DNA of 5,812 bases from Acidobacteriota bacterium (GCA_021778875.1 JAJYBT010000218.1:1-5812), one strand, 5' to 3'. Shown: positions 1 to 5,812, numbered from the stretch's first letter. Numbers and translations are program-made. The notes: generated from the letters alone by a model not told the origin.

Positions 1-754
1 TGTCGCGGCTGCCAATCCGCGCACCATCGTTACGCTCACCGCAGGCGGCGCCGTGGACACGCAGCGCTGGCTCAACAAGATTCCCGCATTCCTCCACAAC
101 TGGTACCCCGGCCAGGAAGGCGGAACCGCCGTGGCCGAAGTGCTGTTTGGCAAGCACAACCCCGAAGGCAAGCTGCCGGTGAGCTTTGACCGCACCTGGG
201 AAGACAACCCGTCGTTCAAGGACTACTACCCCATCCCCGGCGCGGACACGAAGCTCGAAGTGCATGAGGTTGGCCGACCTACTCGCATCGACACCATCCC
301 CCACGTCAGGTACGAAGACAAGCTGATGGTGGGTTACCGCTACTGGACGACGACGGGCAAGCATCCGCTGTTCCCGTTCGGCTACGGGCTGAGCTATACA
401 ACATTCAGCTTTTCCAAGCTGGTGGTGCCCGATTCGGCGAAGTCCGGGTCCACGGTCACAGTCAGCTTCAACGTGTCCAACACGGGCAAGGTGGCCGGAG
501 CGGAAGTGGCGCAGGTGTACATCTCTGACCCGTCCGCCACGGTGAAGCGCCCGGAGCGCGAGTTGAAAGGCTTCAAGAAAGTGAGCCTCAACCCTGGCGA
601 AATCAAGAACATCACGGTCGAACTGGATGCGCGCGCCTTCAGCTACTGGGACGAAACGACGCATGGCTGGAAGATCGACCCCGGCAAGTTTGTCGTGCGC
701 GTGGGCGACTCCAGCGAACACACGCCGCTGCAAGCGGATGTGACGCTGCGCTAG
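1..754 (+). CDS. Glycoside hydrolase family 3 (beta-glucosidase-type), C-terminal part; 5' end outside window
   Basis: This is the 3' part of a GH3 gene; the frame is open from base 2 and gives about 250 residues before the TAG at 752-754. GH3 enzymes release terminal glucose or xylose from beta-linked glycans, usually in the periplasm or outside the cell. Numbering the visible residues from base 2, the end of the GH3 C-terminal alpha/beta domain is marked by NPRTIV (5-10), TAGG (13-16), WYPGQEGG (34-41) and NPEGKLPVSF (53-62). A linker ends in VGYRYW and PLFPFGYGLSYT (122-133). A fibronectin type III-like domain follows, with VAQVYISDP and KRPERELKGF, ending near residue 218. The GTG at 53 is not a credible start because family homology continues upstream of it. 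The catalytic Asp and the acid/base Glu lie upstream and cannot be seen. Family is secure; substrate (cellobiose, xylo-oligosaccharide or other) cannot be decided. Confidence 0.95.
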   Translation, partial: VAAANPRTIVTLTAGGAVDTQRWLNKIPAFLHNWYPGQEGGTAVAEVLFGKHNPEGKLPVSFDRTWEDNPSFKDYYPIPGADTKLEVHEVGRPTRIDTIPHVRYEDKLMVGYRYWTTTGKHPLFPFGYGLSYTTFSFSKLVVPDSAKSGSTVTVSFNVSNTGKVAGAEVAQVYISDPSATVKRPERELKGFKKVSLNPGEIKNITVELDARAFSYWDETTHGWKIDPGKFVVRVGDSSEHTPLQADVTLR

Positions 755-776
755 AATTCGGCGCGCAGAAGCACTC

Positions 777-810
777 GAACGGCCCGCAGGTTTATATCTG
801 CGGGCCGTTC
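777..810 (+). terminator. Rho-independent-type terminator after the GH3 gene
   Basis: A perfect 13-bp inverted repeat, GAACGGCCCGCAG at 777-789 and CTGCGGGCCGTTC at 798-810, encloses an 8-nt loop (GTTTATAT). It is followed by AAGTTTTGGG, which contains a short T-run. It begins 22 bp after the GH3 stop codon, where an intrinsic terminator is expected. The T-run is only four bases and starts two bases after the stem, so termination may be incomplete. On the minus strand the stem is not followed by T's, so it is not obviously bidirectional. Confidence 0.8.
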
Positions 811-991
811 AAGTTTTGGGAGACACGGCGCGTAGATTCCTGTTCAGCAAGCCTGCGATTGAGCGGGCCAGGATTTTCCATGCGGATGTGGAGGCGGGCC
901 TGCATCGCTGCCGGTTTGCATGGAGAGAACCGGCGTTTGCTCTGCGTGGATGTGGAGGAATTGTTGCGGTGCCTGGGCGAGCGTTGAGCGT
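811..991. other. Intergenic stretch without a convincing gene
   Basis: This is the first half of the convergent region between the GH3 and S41 genes. Open frames on both strands are short, arginine- and cysteine-rich in odd patterns and lack recognisable motifs or good ribosome-binding sites, so I call none of them. The stretch contains a direct repeat of GGATGTGGAGG (884-894 and 948-958), a 7-bp inverted repeat TCCATGC/GCATGGA (877-883 and 918-924), and a 6-bp one CCGGTT/AACCGG (911-916 and 928-933). Nothing further is recognised. Confidence 0.5.
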
Positions 992-1034
992 CCCCATCCA
1001 TGTCGTCCGCTGCGAGCGGACAACATGGATGGGG
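992..1034. repeat. Large intergenic palindrome, REP-like unit 1
   Basis: A 12-bp arm CCCCATCCATGT (992-1003) pairs with ACATGGATGGGG (1023-1034). After one mismatch (C1004 against A1022) an inner 7-bp arm GTCCGCT (1005-1011) pairs with AGCGGAC (1015-1021) around a 3-nt loop, GCG. The result is a 43-nt hairpin with 19 paired positions. No T-run follows on either strand, so a simple intrinsic terminator is unlikely. The right side continues GGGGTAGCCC, resembling the tail of the second palindrome 24 bp downstream. It could be a repetitive extragenic palindrome, a transcript-stabilising 3' hairpin for either convergent gene, or a protein-binding site. Confidence 0.75.
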
Positions 1035-1057
1035 TAGCCCTGGTGGCTTCGTGGATT

Positions 1058-1083
1058 CCCAGGTCCCAAGTGCGGGACCTGGG
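1058..1083. repeat. Intergenic palindrome, REP-like unit 2
   Basis: A perfect 10-bp inverted repeat, CCCAGGTCCC (1058-1067) and GGGACCTGGG (1074-1083), encloses the loop AAGTGC. It is followed directly by GCACCCGG. As I recall, palindromes with a GGGGCACCC tail are frequent in intergenic DNA of Terriglobia, but I cannot confirm copy number from this window. No T-run follows on either strand. It lies about 90 bp beyond the 3' end of the minus-strand S41 gene and in the same gap as the larger palindrome at 992-1034. Confidence 0.7.
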
Positions 1084-1175
1084 GCACCCGGCGGCCCCGG
1101 CTCAAATCGAACGGCCTGCGCAGTATCCCGTGCAGGGCGCTCTACTTGCTTGTCACTTCGCTTCCGCCAGGTCGA
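1084..1175. other. 3' flank of the S41 gene, no gene seen
   Basis: This is GC-rich sequence between the second palindrome and the S41 stop codon. It has only a weak 5-bp inverted repeat (CCTGC at 1115-1119, GCAGG at 1132-1136) and no T-rich terminator on the minus strand. Whatever ends the S41 transcript is not obvious, unless the palindromes at 992-1083 contribute. Confidence 0.4.
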
Positions 1176-2576
1176 TCAATTATTCGTCGATTTGTCTGCA
1201 AAAAGCTTTGCAGCGTCCTCTGAGCTCAACTTCACACCGGCAAGCCCCGCAGCGTACGCCAGCACCGGATCCCGTCCCGCTGCGATATCGGAGGAAGCCG
1301 GCAGCATCGTGCGATCCGGCTCCACGCCAATATGCTCCAGGGTCTTGCCGTCGGCCATCACCGAATCGCCAATCGTGACGGAAGCACCGTAGTAGTAAAT
1401 TGGATTCTCACCATAGGCGTGAGAGTAGACTCGCGACACCATCGTACGACCGGAGCTGTGATCACCCAGGATTGTTCCGCGCTCCTGCAGTTGCACAACA
1501 CGTGCAAAGATCTCCCCACCAGAGGCTGTTCTGCTGTCAATCAGCACAATTAGATCTCCTCCAAAGGCGCCGCTGCGATTCGGCTTCACCAACAGAGGAT
1601 CAAGTTTGCCGCGCTCAACCCAGTTGCCAACCTTCACATCCCGGTTAAAAATGTCTTCAAGATAACTTTCGACCGAATCGACCCTGCCTCCAGGACAACC
1701 CCGAAGATCCACAATCAGCGTTTTGTGCGTGCGTGCCCGCTTGAATAACGCATCCACCTCCGCACCGGTCTGCACAAACTCCGGAATTCGAAGGATCATC
1801 AGGTCCGGACCAAGCTCCTTGTACACCGCCCGCACTTTGTCATAAATCTTCTCTCGGTCTATCCGGATCTGGTTGCGGTTCCATGTGCTGTCGCCGAGCC
1901 CCGCTACTTGCGCATGTCGCTCCACCTTCGCAGCCACATCAAGATGTATCAGTTTGCCCACAGGGTCCCGCAAATCGAGTTGGAGACTGCTGCGCGGTAT
2001 CAGCACATTCAGCGAATATTCAAGCTTTGGCGTGCTCGCGCGGTCCACAGCAAAGCCATCAATAGTCAGCAACTCGTCCCCGGGGTGCATGCCCTTGCTC
2101 TGTGCGTCACTCTTGGGCTCCACTTTGGTCACATAAGCGCGCTTCCCCACGATCTCAAAGTCGAACCCGTAGTCTGCGGTGGCTAGATTCCGTGGCGGAT
2201 AGAAACGCGTATGAGAGTCGTCCAGGCGCTCAAGCAGCGCGGCAATTTCTGTATTCGCCACCTGCATATTCGGTGCCTCGTCGATGCTCTGCTTTGTCTG
2301 GCGAACCAGCGCATCCCAATCCAGGCCTTGCAGCTTTGAGTCAAAGTAATACTTGCGCACATCAGCGGAAACATTCTTCAGCATCGTCTCCGCCAGTTCC
2401 CGGTCCAGCCGGGAAAGCTGCTGCGCCAACAAACGAGGAGCCGGCATCGCAAGCACAGCCAGCAGGAGGATGAACTTACCCCGGCGGACAATGGCAAAGC
2501 ACATCTCCTGCCAAGCATTGCCGGCAGGGTTTCCTCGACCCATCGCTTTGATTGTGCACAGCATTCCCATCTTCAT
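1176..2576 (-). CDS. S41 family peptidase (C-terminal processing protease-like) with PDZ-like domain, probably exported
   Basis: The protein has 466 residues from the ATG at 2576. That start is chosen because GGAGAGGAG (2585-2593) sits 8 nt upstream; a TTG at 2600 would add 8 residues but has no such site. Residues 34-51 form a hydrophobic segment after RRGK and end in LLAQ, consistent with a signal peptide or anchor, so the enzyme likely acts outside the cytoplasm. LDDSHTRF (118-125) matches the D-x-H motif of S41 cap regions. A PDZ-like domain covers roughly 135-217, including the carboxylate-loop-like YGFDFEI and GMHPGDELLTIDG. The S41 core (about 259-427) has DLRGCPGG (290-297), LIVLIDSRTASGGE with probable nucleophile Ser352, and a GVEPD motif near the end. 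Where CtpA/Prc proteins have the catalytic Lys (FGKG-like) this one reads SSGRTM, with Arg377. It may therefore use a tricorn-like Ser/His arrangement or be altered in activity. It is monocistronic here; substrate unknown. Confidence 0.92.
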   Translation of the reverse strand: MKMGMLCTIKAMGRGNPAGNAWQEMCFAIVRRGKFILLLAVLAMPAPRLLAQQLSRLDRELAETMLKNVSADVRKYYFDSKLQGLDWDALVRQTKQSIDEAPNMQVANTEIAALLERLDDSHTRFYPPRNLATADYGFDFEIVGKRAYVTKVEPKSDAQSKGMHPGDELLTIDGFAVDRASTPKLEYSLNVLIPRSSLQLDLRDPVGKLIHLDVAAKVERHAQVAGLGDSTWNRNQIRIDREKIYDKVRAVYKELGPDLMILRIPEFVQTGAEVDALFKRARTHKTLIVDLRGCPGGRVDSVESYLEDIFNRDVKVGNWVERGKLDPLLVKPNRSGAFGGDLIVLIDSRTASGGEIFARVVQLQERGTILGDHSSGRTMVSRVYSHAYGENPIYYYGASVTIGDSVMADGKTLEHIGVEPDRTMLPASSDIAAGRDPVLAYAAGLAGVKLSSEDAAKLFADKSTNN

Positions 2577-2584
2577 GAAATAAG

Positions 2585-2593
2585 CTCCTCTCC
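2585..2593 (-). promoter_or_regulatory. Ribosome-binding site deciding the S41 start
   Basis: Read on the minus strand the sequence is GGAGAGGAG, followed by 8 nt and ATG (2576-2574). It is the only strong Shine-Dalgarno sequence near the candidate starts. The later Met (codon 2504-2502) would give a more compact signal peptide, but its AGGAG directly abuts the ATG, too close for normal use. Confidence 0.75.
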
Positions 2594-2635
2594 GCCTCAA
2601 ATCCTCTTTGATTGCAAAGCTTTTCAGAAAGGCAA

Positions 2636-2641
2636 ATTATA
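2636..2641 (-). promoter_or_regulatory. Candidate -10 box for the S41 gene
   Basis: The minus strand reads TATAAT exactly, in the context GACTATAATTTG. Transcription would start near 2629, giving a leader of about 50 nt to the ATG at 2576. No good TTGACA-like -35 box lies 16-18 bp upstream, and there is no TG extension, so an activator or another sigma factor may be involved, or the match may be chance in a locally AT-rich patch. Confidence 0.4.
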
Positions 2642-2835
2642 GTCGAACCCATACTCGATGCCGCCGCGGGATGCAGGATTTCGACTCTTTCAAGCAGCCC
2701 TCCCGAAACGGGGCCCCGCATCGACTTTAAAAACCTGCCGATCCGGGTCGCCTGCTAGAAACATGCTTGCGAATTTCACTAACAAGCCTTGGACAAATCA
2801 GCTACACTTGCCCCCTGTGTTCGACCAGACAAAGT

Positions 2836-2842
2836 GAAGGGA
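2836..2842 (+). promoter_or_regulatory. Ribosome-binding site of the 105-aa protein gene
   Basis: GAAGGGA lies 7 nt before the ATG at 2850. This supports both the start and the reality of this small gene. Confidence 0.65.
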
Positions 2843-2849
2843 ACCCGTC

Positions 2850-3167
2850 ATGAATGATTGGAAGCTGCTCCAGAAAGATCCCTCGGAGGCCCTTGCCCGG
2901 TTGCACTACTTCTCCGTCGTGAAGAAGCATGCGACCGGCGAGGTGGAGGCCCGCATCACCGTCAAGGAATTTGCCACGGCCAAAACCTCGGATATGCAGT
3001 TCTTTGCCTGCGCCGATGTTGCCTTGAACCAGAAGACACTCAGCTTCCACCCCGCCGGATGGGGAGAGTCGCTGCTCATCGCGCTCTCTGAGTGCCTGCG
3101 CAATCTCCGCAAGTTCGAATACGAGGTGTTGGACCAACCCTCTCCGCCTTCTGCGCTCCCCGACTGA
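2850..3167 (+). CDS. Small uncharacterised protein, 105 aa
   Basis: I do not recognise a named family. The gene starts at ATG 2850 with a well-placed Shine-Dalgarno and ends at TGA 3165-3167. The protein has no signal peptide or membrane segment, so it is probably cytoplasmic. It opens with a charged helix-like part (MNDWKLLQKDPSEALARLHY). Alternating hydrophobic and polar stretches that could be beta-strands follow (EVEARITVKEF, MQFFACADVAL, TLSFHPAGWG). An amphipathic helix comes next (ESLLIALSECLRNLRKFEYE), then a Pro/Ser-rich tail that looks disordered. Two cysteines (53 and 82) are far apart, and no metal-binding pattern is evident. The balanced composition and good RBS argue for a real gene even though an overlapping frame is open on the opposite strand. 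It is divergent from the S41 gene and convergent with the NagX-like gene, so it stands alone; context gives no function. Confidence 0.75.
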   Translation: MNDWKLLQKDPSEALARLHYFSVVKKHATGEVEARITVKEFATAKTSDMQFFACADVALNQKTLSFHPAGWGESLLIALSECLRNLRKFEYEVLDQPSPPSALPD

Positions 3168-3248
3168 CGCCCGCATCGGCGCTCATCCCGCTCCTCCGCA
3201 GCTCCGTCGCGCTCATCGCGTGGCCGCAATCACGCGCGGTCCATTGCG

Positions 3249-4481
3249 TCAGATGCGCAGAAAAATGCGCCTGCGATACATCCAGAAAAGGACAAGCCAG
3301 AAGATCAGCATCACGGTCGTCCCCAGCATCAGCGGCTCCAGACCCGCGCCAAACACCTGAAACACCCGGTAGCCAAGATGGATGTGCAGGCTGCTGATGA
3401 TGAAGTCCTCCCACAGGTGGGCAATCAAATAGGCCGCGATTGAATTCATGCCCACCACCACCAGCGGAAATGCCCACCGGCGATACGACTTCACATCGAT
3501 GATCCAGGAGAAGGCGGCGAGAAAGAAGAAACACACGCCACCGCTGAACAGCGTCCAGCTGGGCGTCCAGATGCGCTTCACAATCGGGCAAATGCCCGCG
3601 AAGTGCAACGCGAGTCCCGCCGCCATCAGCAGCGCCCCAGCCACCACAAACCGCTTCACCGGAATCTTCGGTGCCGCCGCCCGGAACCATTCGCCCGCGC
3701 GCAGCCCCAGCAGCATCGTGCCCAGCGTGGGAATAAAACTCAGCGTCAGGTAGCCGCCGTCGTTGTACGCAAACCGCGATGCCCTTGGAAGCAGATTCAG
3801 AAACCACACGTCAAGCGCCTGCCCAAGGTTGCTGTTCTTGTTCCAGTGCGCGGCAAATCCGCTGAAGTTGTACGGCCAATGCGCGGGCACGCCCACCGCC
3901 GCCCAATCAAACGTCGCCCCCGGCGCCGGATACAACGCCCACGCCAGCCAATACCCAAACAGAATCACTCCCAGCGCGGTCCATTGCCAACGCGGCCGGC
4001 AATGCGCCAGCAGAAAGGCAAACGTGTATCCCAGCCCAATCTGCGTGAGCGTGTCTTCGAAGGTGTAGTAGGTCTGCCCGCTGTGCGTTGAACGCAAAAA
4101 GATGCCCAGCGCAATCAGCACCAGGCTGCGCCAGATCGTATGCGCCAGCTGCTTCGCAAAGCTCTGCCCTTTGCTCATGCGGCTATGAATGGAGTACGGC
4201 AGCGCCACGCCCACTAAAAACGTGAACCCAGGCTGGATCGTGTCATGCAGCCCCATGCCGGCCCATTCAACGTGCGTCTGGTTGTAGCACAGCACATTCC
4301 AGAACAGGCTCTGCGGATAGGCCCGCGCGACCGCGGCAAACTTCATCACCTCGCCCATCATCAGCAGCATCACCAGCCCGCGATACGCATCCACCGCCAC
4401 GTTGCGCGAGGGCAACGGCTTTGCATGCGCGCCGCTCACCTGGGACTCCCTTTCACCGGTCACATCCATCGCAGTCGCCAT
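3249..4481 (-). CDS. NagX/HGSNAT-like multi-pass membrane protein (DUF5009/COG4299 type), putative amino-sugar acyltransferase
   Basis: The protein has 410 residues, rich in hydrophobic segments; I estimate about ten transmembrane helices between residues 35 and 400, so it sits in the inner membrane. The family includes human heparan-alpha-glucosaminide N-acetyltransferase (HGSNAT), which moves acetyl groups from acetyl-CoA across a membrane to glucosamine ends, and bacterial NagX proteins of GlcNAc utilisation loci. Family signatures are VDAYRGL (30-36) at the first helix, THVEWAGMGLHD then PGFTFLVG (69-91), KRIWTPSW then SGG (302-315), and VVGMNSIAAYL (342-352). His70 aligns by eye with the HGSNAT active-site His. 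The ATG at 4481 has GGAAGGGAAG (4491-4500) 9 nt upstream, inside the end of the GH20 gene. The short gap of 6 bp points to one operon and to amino-sugar metabolism. A transporter role instead of acetyl transfer is also possible. A convergent gene ends 81 bp beyond its stop. Confidence 0.88.
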   Translation of the reverse strand: MATAMDVTGERESQVSGAHAKPLPSRNVAVDAYRGLVMLLMMGEVMKFAAVARAYPQSLFWNVLCYNQTHVEWAGMGLHDTIQPGFTFLVGVALPYSIHSRMSKGQSFAKQLAHTIWRSLVLIALGIFLRSTHSGQTYYTFEDTLTQIGLGYTFAFLLAHCRPRWQWTALGVILFGYWLAWALYPAPGATFDWAAVGVPAHWPYNFSGFAAHWNKNSNLGQALDVWFLNLLPRASRFAYNDGGYLTLSFIPTLGTMLLGLRAGEWFRAAAPKIPVKRFVVAGALLMAAGLALHFAGICPIVKRIWTPSWTLFSGGVCFFFLAAFSWIIDVKSYRRWAFPLVVVGMNSIAAYLIAHLWEDFIISSLHIHLGYRVFQVFGAGLEPLMLGTTVMLIFWLVLFWMYRRRIFLRI

Positions 4482-4487
4482 GTGCGC

Positions 4488-5812
4488 TCACTTCCCTTCC
4501 GTCGTCGCAGCCGGTTCCGGCAGGCCCACCTCGCTTGCGGGGGCGAGCGTGTGCGTTTCCCACCAGCGATTAATGACCAGTTGCCACTGCTCGCCGCGTC
4601 CAATCCAGAGTTGCGCGGAGCGGCTGTAGCGGGCCTGGTTGTTGGCGAGCCAGTAGGGCCGGTTGTCGCGCAGCCACGCGTCCGTGAATAGCTGGCCCAG
4701 CTGTGTGTAGCCGTCGCGGATGTCCTGCATCTTTCCGTTGTTTGAGCCGATGGTTTCAAGCATCTCCGCGACCTCATCCCAGCGTGTCTTGTCACCGGCG
4801 AGCGCCTGAGCCTGGCTATAGATGGAGGCGCACTCGGCGGCTTCCTGAAATTTGAGGCCGATGAAGTCGATGCGGCGCGCGCCAAGTTCCATTGCATCGA
4901 GAGCTTCAGGATTTTCGAGGCCGCGATTTTGAAGCTTTGCGGCGGCGCGCGCCTCGGCGAGCAGCGTGATGGCGCGCTCGGCGTCCAGGCGCATTTCTGA
5001 AGCTACGGGGAGCAGCTTTGCGCTGACCTGCTGGCCCTGCGGCGAGAAGGGATCGAGCCAGAAATAGGAATCCTGCACATCGTCGAGGCCGGCTTTGCGC
5101 AGCACGGCGTGCGCGGCCATGAGCTGGCGCTGGGCCTCGTCGATTTTGCCGGTTGCGTCGTTGTGAAACGCCAGCCCATACGACGCGGTGAACGCCTGCT
5201 CTGAGCTCTCACCGGGCTGCCAGCTTGCGGCCGCGCCAAAGAGCACGCCAAACCAGTTCTCGTCGAAGATGCCCTCGCCGTCGTCGTTCCAGATGGTGTT
5301 CAGCAGGCCGGTTGCGCCCAGCTTCTGGCCGTCGCGGACGAAGGCGCGGATGTTGCCGAGAGCCTCATTGTTGTTGGGATAGACGCGGTTCCAGTTGTTG
5401 ACGCCGGTGGCGACCCAGGTCTGGAGACCGGCCTTTGTGAAGGGCAGAATGAGTGGCGTGAAATCCGGCTCGGCGTCATAGCGCCAGGGCACGGCAATCA
5501 TGTCTTTCGGCAGCGTGCCGACGAGTTCGGGCGACTTGACAGCGATGTCTCCCCAGAAGAGGAGCTGCTTGTGATACGGCGCGAGCGTGGAATGAATGCG
5601 CGTGAGGAAGTCGAGGTAGACGGCATTCAAGCCCTTCTGATTGACTTCATCGCGCGTGCGGCCGAGGCCGAGCTCGAAGGTTTCATCGGCGCCGATGTGC
5701 GCGTAGGGGCCGGGGAAGACTTTGGCGAGATCGGCGAACCAACTGGAGATGAGGGGCAGCGTGGCGGGGTCTCCGGGCGCGAGGACGGAGCCGTGCGGCG
5801 TTTCGCCGAGAG
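4488..5812 (-). CDS. Glycoside hydrolase family 20 (beta-N-acetylhexosaminidase-like), 5' end outside window
   Basis: About 440 residues are visible, open from the right edge (first full codon 5810-5808) to TGA at 4490-4488. GH20 enzymes cleave terminal beta-linked GlcNAc or GalNAc using the substrate's own acetamido group. Numbering from the first visible codon, HIGADETFELGLGR (38-51) carries the catalytic Asp-Glu pair (Asp42 and Glu43, near 5687-5682). Trp-rich barrel strands follow: LLFWGD (about 83-88), TWVATGVNNW (131-140) and NTIWNDDGE (171-179), the last matching the pocket motif usually written WGDDG. From about residue 200 to 410 the protein is mostly helical, with RDNRPYWL (381-388) and several Trp near the end; this C-terminal helical domain is common in bacterial GH20s. 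The TTG at 5630 is not the start, because the catalytic motif lies upstream of it in frame. Any signal peptide and N-terminal domain are out of view. It precedes the NagX-like gene in the same operon. Confidence 0.94.
   Translation of the reverse strand, partial: LGETPHGSVLAPGDPATLPLISSWFADLAKVFPGPYAHIGADETFELGLGRTRDEVNQKGLNAVYLDFLTRIHSTLAPYHKQLLFWGDIAVKSPELVGTLPKDMIAVPWRYDAEPDFTPLILPFTKAGLQTWVATGVNNWNRVYPNNNEALGNIRAFVRDGQKLGATGLLNTIWNDDGEGIFDENWFGVLFGAAASWQPGESSEQAFTASYGLAFHNDATGKIDEAQRQLMAAHAVLRKAGLDDVQDSYFWLDPFSPQGQQVSAKLLPVASEMRLDAERAITLLAEARAAAKLQNRGLENPEALDAMELGARRIDFIGLKFQEAAECASIYSQAQALAGDKTRWDEVAEMLETIGSNNGKMQDIRDGYTQLGQLFTDAWLRDNRPYWLANNQARYSRSAQLWIGRGEQWQLVINRWWETHTLAPASEVGLPEPAATTEGK
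4491..4500 (-). promoter_or_regulatory. Ribosome-binding site of the NagX-like gene, embedded in the GH20 3' end
   Basis: The minus strand reads GGAAGGGAAG, 9 nt before ATG 4481. The same bases encode the last residues of GH20 (Glu-Gly-Lys just before TGA). Ribosomes finishing GH20 therefore clear or occupy this site, which makes translational coupling of the two genes likely. Confidence 0.7.

Noticed and set aside
53..55. GTG at 53 as the start of the GH3 gene
   Set aside because: The frame is open to the left edge and the upstream residues (NPRTIV, TAGG) match the GH3 family, so the gene is truncated by the window.
816..1378. Overlapping short open frames on both strands across the intergenic region and the 3' end of the S41 gene
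   Set aside because: They mostly reflect high GC content. Their products are Arg/Cys/Pro-rich without motifs, several run through the palindromes, and those past 1176 are antisense to the S41 coding frame.
2767..2808. Possible promoter for the 105-aa protein gene (TTGCGA, TACACT)
   Set aside because: The TACACT box at 2803-2808 has no -35 at proper spacing; TTGCGA is 30 bp away. The evidence is too weak for a feature.
3221..3243. Possible terminator between the convergent small gene and the NagX-like gene (TGGCCGC with GCGGTCCA)
   Set aside because: The stem is short with a bulge, and no T-run follows on either strand.
3076..3807. A 243-aa open frame on the minus strand overlapping the NagX-like gene and the small gene
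   Set aside because: It is out of frame with the clear NagX-like membrane protein, has low-complexity composition and no recognisable domain, so it is a shadow frame.
5628..5630. TTG at 5630 as the start of the GH20 gene
   Set aside because: The GH20 catalytic motif HIGADE lies upstream in the same frame, so the coding region continues past the window edge.
1..5812. CRISPR arrays, insertion sequences, tRNA or rRNA genes, phage or defence genes
   Set aside because: Reading both strands showed no regularly spaced repeats, transposase motifs, tRNA-like cloverleaf, rRNA segments or defence-type domains.

Overview
The window reads as ordinary chromosomal DNA of a GC-rich, polysaccharide-degrading bacterium. 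The mix of gene families (GH3 glucosidase, GH20 hexosaminidase beside a NagX/HGSNAT-like membrane protein, a stand-alone S41 peptidase, and intergenic palindromes tailed by GGGGCACCC) suggests a soil Acidobacteriota of the class Terriglobia. That assignment is inferred from gene content and style; no marker gene is present.

Layout, left to right. The 3' part of a plus-strand GH3 beta-glucosidase-type gene (to 754) ends in a strong hairpin terminator (777-810). A convergent intergenic region of about 420 bp (755-1175) follows. It holds two large near-perfect palindromes in tandem that look REP-like, and no convincing gene. Next is a minus-strand S41 peptidase with an N-terminal hydrophobic segment and a PDZ-like domain (1176-2576). 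Its upstream region (2577-2849) is shared with a divergent small plus-strand gene for a 105-aa protein of unknown function (2850-3167). The right half is a minus-strand operon: a 5'-truncated GH20 beta-N-acetylhexosaminidase (4488 to beyond 5812), then, after 6 bp, a multi-pass NagX/HGSNAT-like (DUF5009/COG4299) membrane protein (3249-4481) whose ribosome-binding site lies inside the last codons of the GH20 gene.

Functional reading: the GH20 and NagX-like genes probably act together on N-acetylhexosamine-containing glycans (chitin, peptidoglycan or glycosaminoglycan fragments), the GH20 releasing terminal GlcNAc/GalNAc and the membrane protein handling or acetylating amino sugars. The GH3 enzyme at the left edge fits the same saccharolytic lifestyle but is a separate transcription unit. 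I found no CRISPR array, insertion sequence, tRNA or rRNA gene, phage gene or clear new multi-gene system. The most unusual elements are the tandem palindromes at 992-1083, the missing CtpA-type lysine in the S41 peptidase, and the small uncharacterised protein.
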